DNA of 64,000 bases from Paludisphaera borealis (GCF_001956985.1 NZ_CP019082.1:930001-994000); one strand, 5' to 3'. Counted from the first letter of the stretch, positions 10,226 to 19,789 are shown. Notes: generated by a model not told the origin, from the letters alone. Numbers and translations are program-made.

Positions 10226-12601
10226 TCAGCGGCTCGAAGCGACGGGCGTTGCGCCGCCCGAGGGTTTCGGGTCGGTTTGTCGCGGGGTCAAGGCCGAGGA
10301 GGCCATGACGTCCACCATCAACTTGCGGATGTTGAAGCTCTGATTCTCGAACGATTTCGTCAATTTCGCCAGCTCGTCGCCGCCGAACGCGTTCAGCGGC
10401 TGCTTGACCAGATGGTGGAACATCTGCTGAACGAAGGCCGAGTGCGACTCCGGGCTGGCCGCCAGATAAGCCGCGAGATCCTTCGGGCCGTCGAACGTGG
10501 CGAGCTCGCCGGTCTTCGACTGGTAGGCGCCGACCGCGTTGACGGGCTTGCCCTTCTCTTCCTTGCGGAACCGGCCGACGGCGTCGTAGTTCTCCAGGGC
10601 GAAGCCGACGGGATTGATCATCGTGTGGCACACCTGGCACGATTTGGGACTGGTTTGCAGGTCGACCCGCTCGCGCGTGGTCAGGCCGGCGTGCAGATCC
10701 GGGGCCAGCGGAGCGACCGCCTCCGGGGGAGGCTGCAACACCCGGCCCAGAACCCCCCGGGTGACGAATACGCCTCGGTGGATCGGCGAGCTGGCCGTCG
10801 TGTAGGCGAAGCTCGCCATCAGATAAGGATGCGTCACCACCCCCGCCCTCGGCTCGCCTTCGAGCTTCACTTTCTGAAACGGGGCGTCGGCGGGGAGCTT
10901 GGCACCGTAAAACTGGGCCAGCCGGCCGTTCAAGTAGAGGTCGTCCGCCTGGAGGAACCGCCGGTAGTCGGAGCCCCCTTCCCATACCACGTCGTCGAGG
11001 AACATCTCCAACGAGGTCCGCAGGTCGGAGACGATCGACTCGTCGAAGTTCGGGAACAGTTTGGGGTCTTTCGCCATCTCGCCCGTGCGATCGACCCGGA
11101 GCCACTGGAGCAGCAGCTCGCGGACCTTGCCCCGGGTCCGCAGATCGGCGGTCATCCGGTCGGCCTGCTGGGCGACTTGCTCGCGGGTCGCCAGTTTGCC
11201 GGCCGCGGCGGCCTCGCGGAGCGGTTGGTCGGGCAGCGAATCCCAGAGCCCGAACGACAGCCGCGCGGCCACGTCGTGGGCGTCGAGCGAGCCGGTGGGT
11301 TCGTGATAAAGGAACCGGGTCGACTTGAGGACCAGGATCACCGACCGCTTGACCGCCGCGTTCAGATCGCCCCCCTTTCCGAACTGCCGATCGACGAGGA
11401 CCTTGCGCTGGTCTTCGGTGAGCGGGCGGCGGAACGCGCGTTCGGCGAACTCGGCGCAGAACGCCTTCAGCTTGGCCTCGCGGTCGGCCGCGTCGGCCTT
11501 GACCTTGGCCAGCTCCTCGATGTGCGCGACGACGTAGCCGGCCGCTTCGAGGGCCGCGTCGGTCGTGGCCGAGTCCCACGCCTTCGAGATCGACGTCCCG
11601 CGCTCGTAGCCGATGCTTCGGTCGTCGGGGGGGAACGGCGTCTGGAGCACGAACAGCTCGGGGGTCCACTTGGGCGAAAGATTGCGCTGGGGGATGACCT
11701 CGACGGCCTGTTTGGGCTGCTTCCAGAGCAGAGCGATCGAGGCTTTGGTCGGCGGCGGGTCGGGGTCTTTCTTGCCGTCTTTCTCCCCCTGCTTGCCCTT
11801 CGACATTTCGAGCCGAATCGGGTAGACCCGGCCGCCGATCAGCCGGATCGTCTCGCGGAACTCGGTGTCGTTGCCCGACTTGACCCAGCGATCGATGAGC
11901 GGCGTCTTGGGGTCGTTGACCCAGAGCTTCGTCGAGTGCTCGGTGCGGACGATGAATTCGTAGTCGCCGGTCTCGGGTGCGAGAACGCCTCCCTGCCACC
12001 GGACGAAGAACAGGTGCCCGACCTCCTTGTCGGAGCCGGGCAGGTTGACGCCGAAATCGAACTGGACGGTCGGATCGACCCGGTCGATGAGCCGATTCTC
12101 CTTCTTCCAGTGCTGGTGCGTCTTGTAGTATTCGCCTTGCAACCCCTTGGGGCCGTCCCAGACCATCGGCCCGCGAACCCAGCCGATCAGGTCGGCCAGG
12201 GCGTTCTGATACTGCCGGACCGTCAGCCGCGACAGCTCGATCCGCGCGGGCTGGTTGCGGGCCCGGGCGATATTCGAATAGAACGCGTCGTGGATGTATT
12301 CGGCCACCTTCTGGGCGTCGTCGCCCGTGCAGGTTCCCGGGTCGTCCTCGGGCATCGTCTTGGTGATGTACTTGGCGAGTTCCTGGACCGACTTGTCGCC
12401 CACCAGCGCGTGCGGGTACTCCTTGCTCCCCTCGCCCGCCTTGCCGTGGCACGCCAGGCATTGCTTCGCATACACGGCCTCGCCCTTCGGAGGGTCGGCG
12501 GCGCGGACGAATCCGCACCACGTCGCCGTCAGAGCGAACGAGAAGACCGCCGCCAGCCAGGGCGTGCGCGAGCCGAATTTCGATGTCTGCTGAGGATTCA
12601 T
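10226..12601 (-). CDS. DUF1592/PSD1-type cytochrome c domain protein
   Basis: A 791-residue exported multidomain protein. In order: signal peptide (to about residue 35), a c-type haem site CLACH (about 47-51), a DUF1587-like segment (IELSRLTVRQYQNALADLIG), a PA14-like segment (about 150-270), DUF1595/DUF1592/DUF1588 segments, and a C-terminal DUF1585 segment. A second Cys pair in SCQVCHTMINPVGFALENYD lies near residue 650 in the DUF1588 part. Such proteins are planctomycete hallmarks proposed to be periplasmic and redox- or polysaccharide-linked, without proof. The start at 12601 is chosen at the signal peptide. It is followed by DUF1552 in one operon, probably driven from the promoter at 12803-12831. 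Confidence 0.93.
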   Translation of the reverse strand: MNPQQTSKFGSRTPWLAAVFSFALTATWCGFVRAADPPKGEAVYAKQCLACHGKAGEGSKEYPHALVGDKSVQELAKYITKTMPEDDPGTCTGDDAQKVAEYIHDAFYSNIARARNQPARIELSRLTVRQYQNALADLIGWVRGPMVWDGPKGLQGEYYKTHQHWKKENRLIDRVDPTVQFDFGVNLPGSDKEVGHLFFVRWQGGVLAPETGDYEFIVRTEHSTKLWVNDPKTPLIDRWVKSGNDTEFRETIRLIGGRVYPIRLEMSKGKQGEKDGKKDPDPPPTKASIALLWKQPKQAVEVIPQRNLSPKWTPELFVLQTPFPPDDRSIGYERGTSISKAWDSATTDAALEAAGYVVAHIEELAKVKADAADREAKLKAFCAEFAERAFRRPLTEDQRKVLVDRQFGKGGDLNAAVKRSVILVLKSTRFLYHEPTGSLDAHDVAARLSFGLWDSLPDQPLREAAAAGKLATREQVAQQADRMTADLRTRGKVRELLLQWLRVDRTGEMAKDPKLFPNFDESIVSDLRTSLEMFLDDVVWEGGSDYRRFLQADDLYLNGRLAQFYGAKLPADAPFQKVKLEGEPRAGVVTHPYLMASFAYTTASSPIHRGVFVTRGVLGRVLQPPPEAVAPLAPDLHAGLTTRERVDLQTSPKSCQVCHTMINPVGFALENYDAVGRFRKEEKGKPVNAVGAYQSKTGELATFDGPKDLAAYLAASPESHSAFVQQMFHHLVKQPLNAFGGDELAKLTKSFENQSFNIRKLMVDVMASSALTPRQTDPKPSGGATPVASSR

Positions 12602-12802
12602 GGCAGGCCAACCCTTTGACGGAGTTGGAGGATCGTCCGAGGCCGGGACGTCCGGCGCTCGAAAGCCGGTGGGGCGGAGCCGGAAGCTCGGGGAAGAAAC
12701 CTCCGGCGCGGCAAGCAAGGGTGGGAGTCGTCGCGGTCTCGCGGAGGCGTTCAAGCCCCATCGATTGTATCGGACTCCGCAGCGCGAAAACGTACACCCT
12801 TT

Positions 12803-12831
12803 CTTATACCCCATCCAATCAGACAAAACAA
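12803..12831 (-). promoter_or_regulatory. candidate sigma-70-like promoter for the DUF1592-DUF1552 operon
   Basis: On the - strand, TTGTTT (12831-12826) and TATAAG (12808-12803) are separated by 17 bp, about 200 bp before the DUF1592 start. The surrounding bases are AT-richer than the rest of this 400-bp gap. The remainder of the gap (12602-13001) shows no gene. Confidence 0.5.
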
Positions 12832-13001
12832 GCCTCGGGCCGTCGGTCCACTGGAACGATTTCCTCGCGGCGCCTCTGTTGCAAGAGAACAGCGCATTGG
12901 AATCGTGGAGGCACCGGCGGATACGCCTCGACCGCAGTCGAGCGCCTGTCCAATTCACACCTGTTCTGACACACGCAACGAGAGAACGAAAGGAGACAGT
13001 C

Positions 13002-13316
13002 ATGCCCAGGGGCGACAAATCCAAGTACACAGACAAGCAAGAACGTCAGGCCAAGCACATCGAAGAAAGCTACGAGTCGCGCGGCGTCGATGAAGCCGAG
13101 GCCAAGAGCCGGGCGTGGGCGACCGTGAACAAGGAGTCCGGCGGCGGCAAGAAGTCGGGTTCCGGCCGTGGCAAGGCCGTCTCCCACGCATCGAGCAAGA
13201 AAGGCGGCGAAAAAGGGGGGGACGCCTCCGCCGCTCGCACTCCCGCCGAACGCTCCGCCTCCGCCAAGAAAGCCGCCGCCACTCGCAAACGCAGCCGCGA
13301 AGCACACTCCGAATAA
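13002..13316 (+). CDS. small Lys/Ala/Ser-rich protein of the plasmid-stabilization-annotated family
   Basis: A 104-residue, very basic protein. The N-terminal half is conserved in many alpha-proteobacteria and planctomycetes (MPRGDKSKYTDKQ, then RAWATVNKESGGG). The C-terminal half is low-complexity, with runs of Ser, Gly, Lys and Ala (RSASAKKAAATRKRSR). The family is often labelled plasmid stabilization protein, but I know of no demonstrated role; the charge suggests nucleic-acid binding. AGGAG at 12991-12995 fixes the start. It stands alone and nothing here suggests a plasmid. Confidence 0.85.
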   Translation: MPRGDKSKYTDKQERQAKHIEESYESRGVDEAEAKSRAWATVNKESGGGKKSGSGRGKAVSHASSKKGGEKGGDASAARTPAERSASAKKAAATRKRSREAHSE

Positions 13317-13571
13317 CGTTTACCCTGCCCAGCTGCTATTTCATCCCGGCCCCGCCGACCCTTCGACGCGGGCCGGCCGCGCATTGCGGCGGCTCCGCCC
13401 TCGATCACTTGGGCGAATCCTTACTCCTTGAGCCGGCGGTCCGAGGCGGGGGGGGGCCGATGAGCGGATGAATTGGGAGGGAAATGAGCGAATGCGGGCG
13501 TCCCACTGCGGTTGACGCCGTCAGGGGACGCTCTCATCCGGTGGTCGGGCAGGAGATTCGGCGTCGTCACG
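13317..13571. other. intergenic, nothing recognised
   Basis: A GC-rich stretch with a G9 run near 13449 and a short palindrome around GGCCGGCC (13373-13380). I see no gene, RNA or convincing terminator. Confidence 0.4.
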
Positions 13572-13700
13572 TTATTTGTTGAACGCCTTCGCGACTCCGT
13601 AGATTACGGCCGCTCCGACGACCCCACCGCCGCAAAGCATATAGAGCAGGGAATACTGGATCGCCGCGAAGACCATGGGAACCTGTGAAATGGCTTGCAT
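13572..13700 (-). CDS. 42-residue single-pass membrane peptide
   Basis: A short open frame, MQAISQVPMVFAAIQYSLL through to the stop TAA, with one hydrophobic segment of about 25 residues (from about residue 9 to 35, containing CGGGVVGAAVIYGVA) and a short basic tail KAFNK. An AGGAGCT Shine-Dalgarno lies 4 bp before the ATG, better than most genes in this window. Codons are ordinary. I do not recognise a family. It is flanked by about 250 bp of non-coding DNA on each side, so it would be its own transcript. A strong ribosome site plus a clean transmembrane profile is the whole case for it. Confidence 0.55.
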   Translation of the reverse strand: MQAISQVPMVFAAIQYSLLYMLCGGGVVGAAVIYGVAKAFNK

Positions 13701-13973
13701 ATCAAGCTCCTATTGAAGCAGGTGAAATAAGTTCGTTGACCAATTGGCGGTCGGAGGAATTCGGTTGCACGCAGCAACCTAGAGGTAGCTCCGGCCCGCT
13801 CGTCTTTGCTCCTCTGCTCGATACTTAAAAGCAATTCGCGTACCAAAGTCGATTGATCGGCTCCCTGGCCGACACGATCCCAGCGGCCCATAATGGGCCT
13901 TACTCTGGATCAGCCTCTCGGCGGGAATTCCGCCGTTCGTTTTTCTTTCGGAGATCACACCCTGGCGGCACAG

Positions 13974-15878
13974 ATGAAAACACCGACGTCCGACGTCATC
14001 GCGGCTCTCGGCGCAAAAGAGGTCGTCATCGCCGTGATGGCCGTGGCGGCGATTGGGATTCACCTGGTGCTGCGGTTCGGCGTCGCTGCGACGGGCGCGG
14101 TCTTCGGACTGCCGGCGCAGGAGATTCCTCTCCTGGTCGCGTTGGCGTGTGGCGTCCCGCTGGTGGTGGATCTGGCGACCCACATGGTGCGCGGGGAGTT
14201 CAGCTCCGACCTGCTCGCCGGGATCTCGATCGTGACGTCGGTGGTTCTCGGCGAGTATCTGGCGGGGACGCTGGTCGTGCTGATGCTGTCGGGCGGGCAG
14301 GCGCTGGAGGCGTTCGCCGTGCGCCGGGCGTCGTTCGCCCTGGAGGCGCTGGCGAAACGGTTGCCGGCCCTGGCGCATCGTAAGACCGATGGGGATGTGG
14401 CCGACGTCCCGCTCGCCGAGATCGCGGTCGGCGACGCTCTGGTGGTCTTCCCGCATGAGACCTGCCCCGTCGACGGCGTCGTGCTTGAAGGTCGGAGCAC
14501 GATGAACGAGTCGTATCTGACGGGCGAGCCGTATCTGTTGCCCAAGGCGACGGGTTCGGCGGTCCTCTCCGGGGCCGTCAACGGCGACGGCGCCTTGACG
14601 ATCCGGGCCGAAAAAACCGCCGTCGATTCGCGATACGCCAAGATCATGCAGGTCATGCGCGAATCGGAACAGCGACGGCCCCGACTGCGGCGCCTCGGCG
14701 ATCAGCTCGGCGCGGTGTACACGCCGCTGGCGATCGCTCTCGCTGTTCTGGCCTGGGCGTTCAGCGGCGACGCCTCGCGCTTTCTGGCTGTGCTGGTGGT
14801 CGCGACCCCCTGCCCTCTGTTGATCGCGATTCCGGTGGCGATCATCGGCTCGATCTCCCTGGCTGCGCGTCGCGGCGTCATCATCAAAGACCCAGCCGTG
14901 CTCGAATTGATCGACACCTGCCGCGTCGCCATCTTCGACAAGACGGGCACACTCACCTACGGGCAGCCGAAACTGACCGAAATCCTCCCGGCCCACGGCT
15001 TCACGAAGGATGAAACCCTCGGGGCCGTGGCGAGCCTCGAACGCTACTCGCGCCACCCGCTGGCGTCCGCCATGATCGACGCCGCTGCGGAGGCGAAACT
15101 TCCGCTTCAGGAGGCCGGCGAGGTCAGCGAACGACCGGGCGAAGGCCTGCGCGGGGTGATCGGCGGCCGGACGATCCAGGTGACCAGCCGGAAGAAGCTC
15201 GCCCTTCAATCGCCGACGGCCGCCGAGCCGCTGCCGCCGCTCTCCGGAGGGCTGGAGTGCGTCGTCCTCATCGATGGTCGCTACGCGGCGACGTTCCGGT
15301 TCCGCGACGAACCGCGCGCGGAGGGCATGTCGTTCGTCCGGCACCTGAAACCTCAGCACGGTTTCGATCGCGTGCTGCTCGTCTCGGGCGATCGCGAAAC
15401 CGAGGTCCGCTACCTCGCCGAAAAGGTCGGCGTCACCGAGGTTTACTCCAGCCAGAGCCCGGAGCAGAAGCTGGCCCTGGTGCGCCAGGAGACTAGTCGG
15501 GCCAACACGGTTTTCATGGGGGACGGGATCAACGACGCCCCGGCGCTGACGGCCGCGACCGTGGGGATCGCCTTCGGTCAGGGGAGCGACGTGACCGCCG
15601 AGGCGGCCGGCGTGGTCATCCTCGACAGCTCACTGGAGCGCGTCGACGAACTGCTGCACATCGGACGGCGGATGCGATCGATCGCGTTGCAGAGCGCCGT
15701 CGGCGGGATGGGCCTGAGCCTGATCGGCATGCTCATCGCGGCCGCCGGCTACTTGCCGCCGGTCGCCGGCGCGATTTCGCAAGAGGTGATCGACGTCCTC
15801 GCCGTGCTCAACGCCATGCGCGCCGCCGTCACTCCGCGAACGCTGTCCGACTATCAAACGCGGCCTCCGGCGGGTTGA
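13974..15878 (+). CDS. heavy-metal translocating P-type ATPase (TPC-type P1B)
   Basis: A 634-residue P1B ATPase. Visible in order: hydrophobic N-terminal segments, the actuator motif TGEP (about 184), the membrane metal site TPCPLL (about 277), the phosphorylation site DKTGTLT (about 322), the P1B-specific HP dipeptide in SRHPLAS (about 358) and the hinge [10 protein letters not shown] (about 516). There is no N-terminal HMA metal-binding domain. A TPC rather than CPC or SPC membrane motif places it outside the classical Cu and Zn/Cd groups; ion specificity cannot be told. I chose the ATG at 13974; an in-frame ATG at 13893 would add 27 residues. Neither has a clear ribosome site. The 3' end overlaps the next gene tail-to-tail by 50 bp. 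Confidence 0.93.
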   Translation: MKTPTSDVIAALGAKEVVIAVMAVAAIGIHLVLRFGVAATGAVFGLPAQEIPLLVALACGVPLVVDLATHMVRGEFSSDLLAGISIVTSVVLGEYLAGTLVVLMLSGGQALEAFAVRRASFALEALAKRLPALAHRKTDGDVADVPLAEIAVGDALVVFPHETCPVDGVVLEGRSTMNESYLTGEPYLLPKATGSAVLSGAVNGDGALTIRAEKTAVDSRYAKIMQVMRESEQRRPRLRRLGDQLGAVYTPLAIALAVLAWAFSGDASRFLAVLVVATPCPLLIAIPVAIIGSISLAARRGVIIKDPAVLELIDTCRVAIFDKTGTLTYGQPKLTEILPAHGFTKDETLGAVASLERYSRHPLASAMIDAAAEAKLPLQEAGEVSERPGEGLRGVIGGRTIQVTSRKKLALQSPTAAEPLPPLSGGLECVVLIDGRYAATFRFRDEPRAEGMSFVRHLKPQHGFDRVLLVSGDRETEVRYLAEKVGVTEVYSSQSPEQKLALVRQETSRANTVFMGDGINDAPALTAATVGIAFGQGSDVTAEAAGVVILDSSLERVDELLHIGRRMRSIALQSAVGGMGLSLIGMLIAAAGYLPPVAGAISQEVIDVLAVLNAMRAAVTPRTLSDYQTRPPAG

Positions 15879-16701
15879 TCGTCGGAGTCTCCGCGCGCAG
15901 CGGATAGGCCAGTTGCCCGACCAGAGTATCCGGCAATTTCGCCTTGATCCCGTAGGCCGCCGGCCATTCCTTGCGGGGCAGGTAATGAGTCCCGAAGATC
16001 CGGTCGAGCCAGGGGAGCGTGGAGGCGTAATTTCGGTTGACGGGCGTGGTGGTGTGGTGCCAGTGGTGGAACGCGGGAGTGGAGATCAGCCATTCCAGCG
16101 GCCCGAACCGCCACCGCACATTGGCGTGGATGAAGAAGCCCCACACCGTGCCGATCAGGGTGGCCACGACGGGCGCCGCGCTCCCCGCCGGACTCGCCGG
16201 ACTGCCCAGGCCCAGCACATAGATCGGCACCAGGCCGCAGAACCGGCCGAACACCATGTCGACCGGATGCGCGCGGGTGTTGACCAGGAAGTCGACTTCC
16301 TCGGCGCTGTGGTGGATGGAATGGAACCGCCAGAGGTACGGGATTTCGTGGCTCCAGCGATGGCCCCAGTAATAGCCGACCTCGCCCGCCACCAGCCCGG
16401 CGAGCGCGCGCGCCCAGAGCGGCAAGGCGGCTGCCGTCGCCAGAACACCGCCCGGCACTGCGCGATGGACGGCCCAGGCCAGCAGGCCGACCGGCACGCT
16501 CAGCAGCAGGGCGGGAACCAGGCTGCTCAGGAAATAGTAGCCGAGATCCGTGGCGATCCCCTTGCGGAAGATCTTTTGCGGATGGGCGGCGAAAAGCCGC
16601 TCCAGCGGCACGAAGATCACGACCAAGATCGTCAGCCAAAGGGAGAGCCGGAAGACGTCGATCAGGAAGGCGTGAAGTTGCGGACCCATGAGCTGCGACA
16701 T
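15829..16701 (-). CDS. sterol desaturase / fatty acid hydroxylase superfamily protein
   Basis: A 290-residue membrane di-iron enzyme of the fatty acid hydroxylase superfamily. Hydrophobic segments at about 10-35, 48-80 and 88-110 precede the histidine boxes HRWSHE (about 118), [11 protein letters not shown] (about 131) and HHWHH (about 212), with a further lone His in FFIHANVRW. Relatives hydroxylate or desaturate sterols, carotenoids or fatty chains; the substrate here is unknown. It is convergent with the metal ATPase, and the last 50 bp of each gene overlap. AGGAAAAAG ahead of the ATG is an acceptable ribosome site. Confidence 0.92.
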   Translation of the reverse strand: MSQLMGPQLHAFLIDVFRLSLWLTILVVIFVPLERLFAAHPQKIFRKGIATDLGYYFLSSLVPALLLSVPVGLLAWAVHRAVPGGVLATAAALPLWARALAGLVAGEVGYYWGHRWSHEIPYLWRFHSIHHSAEEVDFLVNTRAHPVDMVFGRFCGLVPIYVLGLGSPASPAGSAAPVVATLIGTVWGFFIHANVRWRFGPLEWLISTPAFHHWHHTTTPVNRNYASTLPWLDRIFGTHYLPRKEWPAAYGIKAKLPDTLVGQLAYPLRAETPTINPPEAAFDSRTAFAE

Positions 16702-16789
16702 ATGTCTTTTTCCTGACAGGTCATCGGACGGACGAGGGGGACGGCGTCTCCCCCGTTCGTGTTTGGCACGATCAAGACGGGTTCATCGA

Positions 16790-17539
16790 TCAGACCGTGG
16801 TGGACTTACCGCGGCAACGCAGGCCGGCGACGCCAAGGCCGAGCATGCCGCCGCCCATGAGCAACAGGGCCGAAGGCTCCGGCACGGCGTTGACCGTCAC
16901 ACCGTCCAGCAGCGTGAAGGGGGGCACGCCCACCGGACTGCCGTGCGAGATGAAGGAGAGCAGTTCGCTGGTGCTGGTCGCCTGGAAGTCGAAGGTTTGG
17001 TACATCCAATCGGTGAAACCATGACTGACATTATTCACGACGACGGTGGACTGACTCTGGCTGCCGAACTTGACTTCCCACTGCTCGGTGGTGTCGCCGG
17101 TAAAGCCATACTGCTGACCGGCCGCCCACCAGAAACCGACCTGGTATGTGTCGCCGACGACCAGGCCGTTGATGGTCTGCGAGATCGCGCCGTTCTGGAA
17201 AGGACCGTCCGCGGCGATGAAGTTGCCGCCGACCGGGCTGCTGGCGGGCATGCCATTGTTCGAGCCGTTGCCCGGACCCCAGAGCTGGACGTTGCCATAC
17301 TGGCCGGTCGCGCCGACGGTGTCCGCCGCCCCGGGAGCGTAGATGAAGTTGTAGGCGTCGTTGTTGCCGTTGGTGGAAGTCCATCCGAGGACCGTCGTCA
17401 AACTGTCGAACTGCTTGTTAACGCCGGTGGTCAACTCGAAGTCGCCGTTGTACACCAAGTTGGCCTGAGCACCACCGGCGCCGCCGAGCGTCAGGGCAAG
17501 GGCGGGGATCACGATCGCGGCCGTTTTTTTCCAAGACAT
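16790..17539 (-). CDS. PEP-CTERM sorting domain protein
   Basis: A 249-residue secreted protein. A signal peptide (about 1-27, ending GGAGGAQAN) is followed by a beta-rich, Gly/Asn/Thr-rich region starting LVYNGDFELTTGVN. It ends with a classic PEP-CTERM tail: VPEPSALLLMGG, a hydrophobic segment, and the basic cluster RCRGK. Exosortase would cleave and anchor or release it at the cell surface; no exosortase gene is in the window. The start at 17539 is chosen for its signal peptide and the GAGGAAG ribosome site. The binding or structural role is unknown. Confidence 0.92.
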   Translation of the reverse strand: MSWKKTAAIVIPALALTLGGAGGAQANLVYNGDFELTTGVNKQFDSLTTVLGWTSTNGNNDAYNFIYAPGAADTVGATGQYGNVQLWGPGNGSNNGMPASSPVGGNFIAADGPFQNGAISQTINGLVVGDTYQVGFWWAAGQQYGFTGDTTEQWEVKFGSQSQSTVVVNNVSHGFTDWMYQTFDFQATSTSELLSFISHGSPVGVPPFTLLDGVTVNAVPEPSALLLMGGGMLGLGVAGLRCRGKSTTV

Positions 17540-18069
17540 GTAGCTTCCTCGTGGGTGTTTGAACAACCTGAGCTGGGAGGTCCGCCAACAATCCGAGCCA
17601 GGAGGTCCACCATGGATGAAATAAACCTAGCTCCAGTCATGCGGGGACGATCCCATGGTTTGTGTAGACTGAAAACATGTAAATGATTGTTCCCCATATG
17701 CGACAGGTTTGAGGCGTTCCAGCGTCAACGACGGCGGCTGAGACAACGCCCTTGTCGCCGACGTTCGATTCTCGCAACGCGCAGCCTCTTCTGGGGACAA
17801 GCCTGGCTTCGCCGTGACAAGACTTCCACGCGGGAATACCGGCGAAGACGAGCGTGAGGGAGGCTCGCGCTTAGAATTTGAATCGGAAGTGGTGTTGGGC
17901 CGAGGCCGGCTTCGCTTCTCCCGTTGCAGGAGAAGGCAGGATCGCGACGGCCTGTTGGGATAGCCGTCTGCGACTCAGCGGCAAACCGCGCTCACGGGTC
18001 GAGATTGCTTGAATCTCGAAATCCCGTGTTTGAGCGGATGGCCTGTCGGTGGAGCTTTCGGCGGAACAA
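17540..18069. other. intergenic with a short direct repeat
   Basis: A 530-bp gap. Two 17-bp direct copies of GAGCYRGGAGGTCCRCC lie at 17570-17586 and 17595-17611. The second is placed as a ribosome site for a 24-codon frame on the + strand (17612-17686). The remainder is GC-rich and featureless apart from an AT-richer patch around 17665-17700, which may hold the PEP-CTERM promoter. Confidence 0.35.
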
Positions 18070-18110
18070 CGAAACAAGCCCCTCGGCTTGGAGCCGAGGG
18101 GCTTGTTTCG
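18070..18110 (-). terminator. terminator of tRNA-Pro
   Basis: A perfect 19-bp inverted repeat (arms 18070-18088 and 18092-18110) with a 3-nt loop. It lies 9 bp downstream of tRNA-Pro on the - strand. The stem starts with CGAAACAAG and ends with CTTGTTTCG, the A- and T-tracts sitting inside the stem. It could end transcription of the DUF1570-tRNA unit. Confidence 0.85.
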
Positions 18111-18119
18111 CGTCAATAG

Positions 18120-18194
18120 TCGGGGCGAGAGGATTTGAACCTCCGGCCTCACGATCCCGAACCGTGCGCTCTAGCCAAGCTGAGCTACGCCCCG
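18120..18194 (-). tRNA. tRNA-Pro (anticodon CGG)
   Basis: A cloverleaf on the - strand: acceptor CGGGGCG/CGCCCCG, D-arm with GCTC..GAGC, anticodon stem CACGG/TCGTG with loop TTCGGGA, and T-arm loop TTCAAAT. Anticodon CGG reads the proline codon CCG, common in this GC-rich genome. No CCA is encoded. Its 5' end overlaps the last 10 bp of the upstream DUF1570 gene, whose TAG stop is the conserved U8-A9-G10 of the tRNA. Confidence 0.95.
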
Positions 18195-19789
18195 TACTGC
18201 GTGAAATGAATCATAGCGATCCCCGGCGATCTGTCAATCGCATCGTGCCCGAGAAGTCGATTGTGGGGGGCCGAGCCGGGCTGGGAGGCGGCCGGAAGCA
18301 CTTTGGGGGCGTGGAGTTCCAGCGGCGTTGCGGCGTTGCGGAGGAATTCGTGCCACTCGCGTTCGAGGGATTCGAGATCGGTCCCGAAGGCGCGCCGGAA
18401 GGCGTCGAAGGGAGTTGGCGGGCTTTCGGGGTGGTCGTCGGTCGCGGGGGACGGGTTGCGGAGGAGGTCGAGGAAGGTCACGAACTGGGCCGAGCGGCGG
18501 GCGCGGAGGAAGTAGACCAGCGCCCAGGCCTGCACGTACGGGTCGCGCTGGTAGCCGCGGCCGAAACCCTTGTCGCGGACCAACGGTTCGAGAGGAGGCG
18601 GAGGGTTGAGGCTCCGCCAGTCGGCGAGGCGGATGTCGTGGGCGCGGCCGATCCCCGCCCAGCGCCCCCCCCGGACGACCTCGAACTGCATCGCCAGCCC
18701 TTCTTGCAGCCAGATCGGAAAGGCGTCGTGACGCGGCTGGAGGCCGCTGGCGGCGGCCAGCAGGTGGATCGTCTCGTGCGCGGCGATGCCGTCGTCCATG
18801 GCGAGGCGGCGATCGGCCAGCAGCAGCTCGCGACGCCGCACGTCGCGTTCGAGACGATCGATCAGAGCCGCGCCGTCGGCCTTGCCGACCGTCTGGGCCG
18901 GCTCGTCCGCGAGCACCACGCGCGCCCGGGCTCGCGGCGGCAGGCGGTCGAGGACCGTCTGGAACCGCTTCAGCTCGCCGCGACGGGCGGCGAAGACGTC
19001 CCGCTCGCGACGATCCGACTCGGCGCTGTGGGCGTCGTAGGAAACCACCGCGTTCCAGGTCGGATGGTAATAACCGCGCGTGGTTTCGAAGGCCCCGGCG
19101 CCCTGCGATTTCAGGAAGGCGAGGTAGTCCGTCCGGTCGGCGAACCAGGCGAAGACGACGCGACGTTTCGGAACCTGAAGCTCGATCCCCGAGCCGGCGA
19201 ACGTCAAGTAATAGCTTGTGACGACTCGTTCCAGGAGCGCGACCCGGGCGGCGGCCTCGGCGTCGGAGTGCTGGTGCAGCAGCAGGACGTGCGGACCTCG
19301 GGCGGTCTCGAACGCGACCCGCAGCGCCCCTCGGAAACCGGGCATTTCGGGGTCGTTGCACGGGGGTTCGAGGCGAGCGATCATCGCGGCCATCCGGCCG
19401 GCCGGCCCGTGCATTGGGGCGGCCTGATGGATCGCCTTCACCTCGGCGACCGCTTCGTCCGTCAGGCCGTTTTCGAGAGCCCACCAGGCGTTCGCGAACC
19501 GGGAGTCGGCTCCGGCCTCGCGGGCTCGCGCCGCCCGCTCGCTCCATTCCTCGGAAGGGAGGAAGCCGGGCAGCCGCTTGCGGACGTCTTCAGGAGGAAA
19601 AACGTACTCCTCGCCCGCCAGGTCGATCACGATCGAATCGCCCCGCATCGCAACCGGGGCCTGAATCTCGCCGCCGTTTCGAAAATAAACCAGGTCGGCG
19701 CGAACCCCGCCGCCGAGCGAGAACCACGCCGCGACCAGGGCCGGGAGCCAGCGAACCGCCGTCGAGGTGCCGGGAACATCGACTTTCAT
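18185..19789 (-). CDS. DUF1570 family exported peptidase-like protein
   Basis: A 534-residue planctomycete protein with a signal peptide (to about residue 31, GGGVRAD). The DUF1570 part holds a zinc-metallopeptidase-like motif AHETIHLLAAASGL (HExxH, about residues 336-341) followed by PIWLQEGLAMQFE, whose Glu could be the third ligand. I infer a gluzincin-like fold; activity has not been shown for the family. The C-terminal end runs into tRNA-Pro, where the stop codon is supplied by the tRNA sequence. GGGAAGGG precedes the ATG. Confidence 0.85.
   Translation of the reverse strand: MKVDVPGTSTAVRWLPALVAAWFSLGGGVRADLVYFRNGGEIQAPVAMRGDSIVIDLAGEEYVFPPEDVRKRLPGFLPSEEWSERAARAREAGADSRFANAWWALENGLTDEAVAEVKAIHQAAPMHGPAGRMAAMIARLEPPCNDPEMPGFRGALRVAFETARGPHVLLLHQHSDAEAAARVALLERVVTSYYLTFAGSGIELQVPKRRVVFAWFADRTDYLAFLKSQGAGAFETTRGYYHPTWNAVVSYDAHSAESDRRERDVFAARRGELKRFQTVLDRLPPRARARVVLADEPAQTVGKADGAALIDRLERDVRRRELLLADRRLAMDDGIAAHETIHLLAAASGLQPRHDAFPIWLQEGLAMQFEVVRGGRWAGIGRAHDIRLADWRSLNPPPPLEPLVRDKGFGRGYQRDPYVQAWALVYFLRARRSAQFVTFLDLLRNPSPATDDHPESPPTPFDAFRRAFGTDLESLEREWHEFLRNAATPLELHAPKVLPAASQPGSAPHNRLLGHDAIDRSPGIAMIHFTQYGA

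Noticed and set aside
10277-12619. Long + strand frame antisense to the DUF1592 gene
   Set aside because: A shadow frame with biased composition and no recognisable domain.
13002-13316. Evidence for plasmid maintenance from the plasmid-stabilization label
   Set aside because: The label is a database habit for this small basic family; replication or partition genes are absent.
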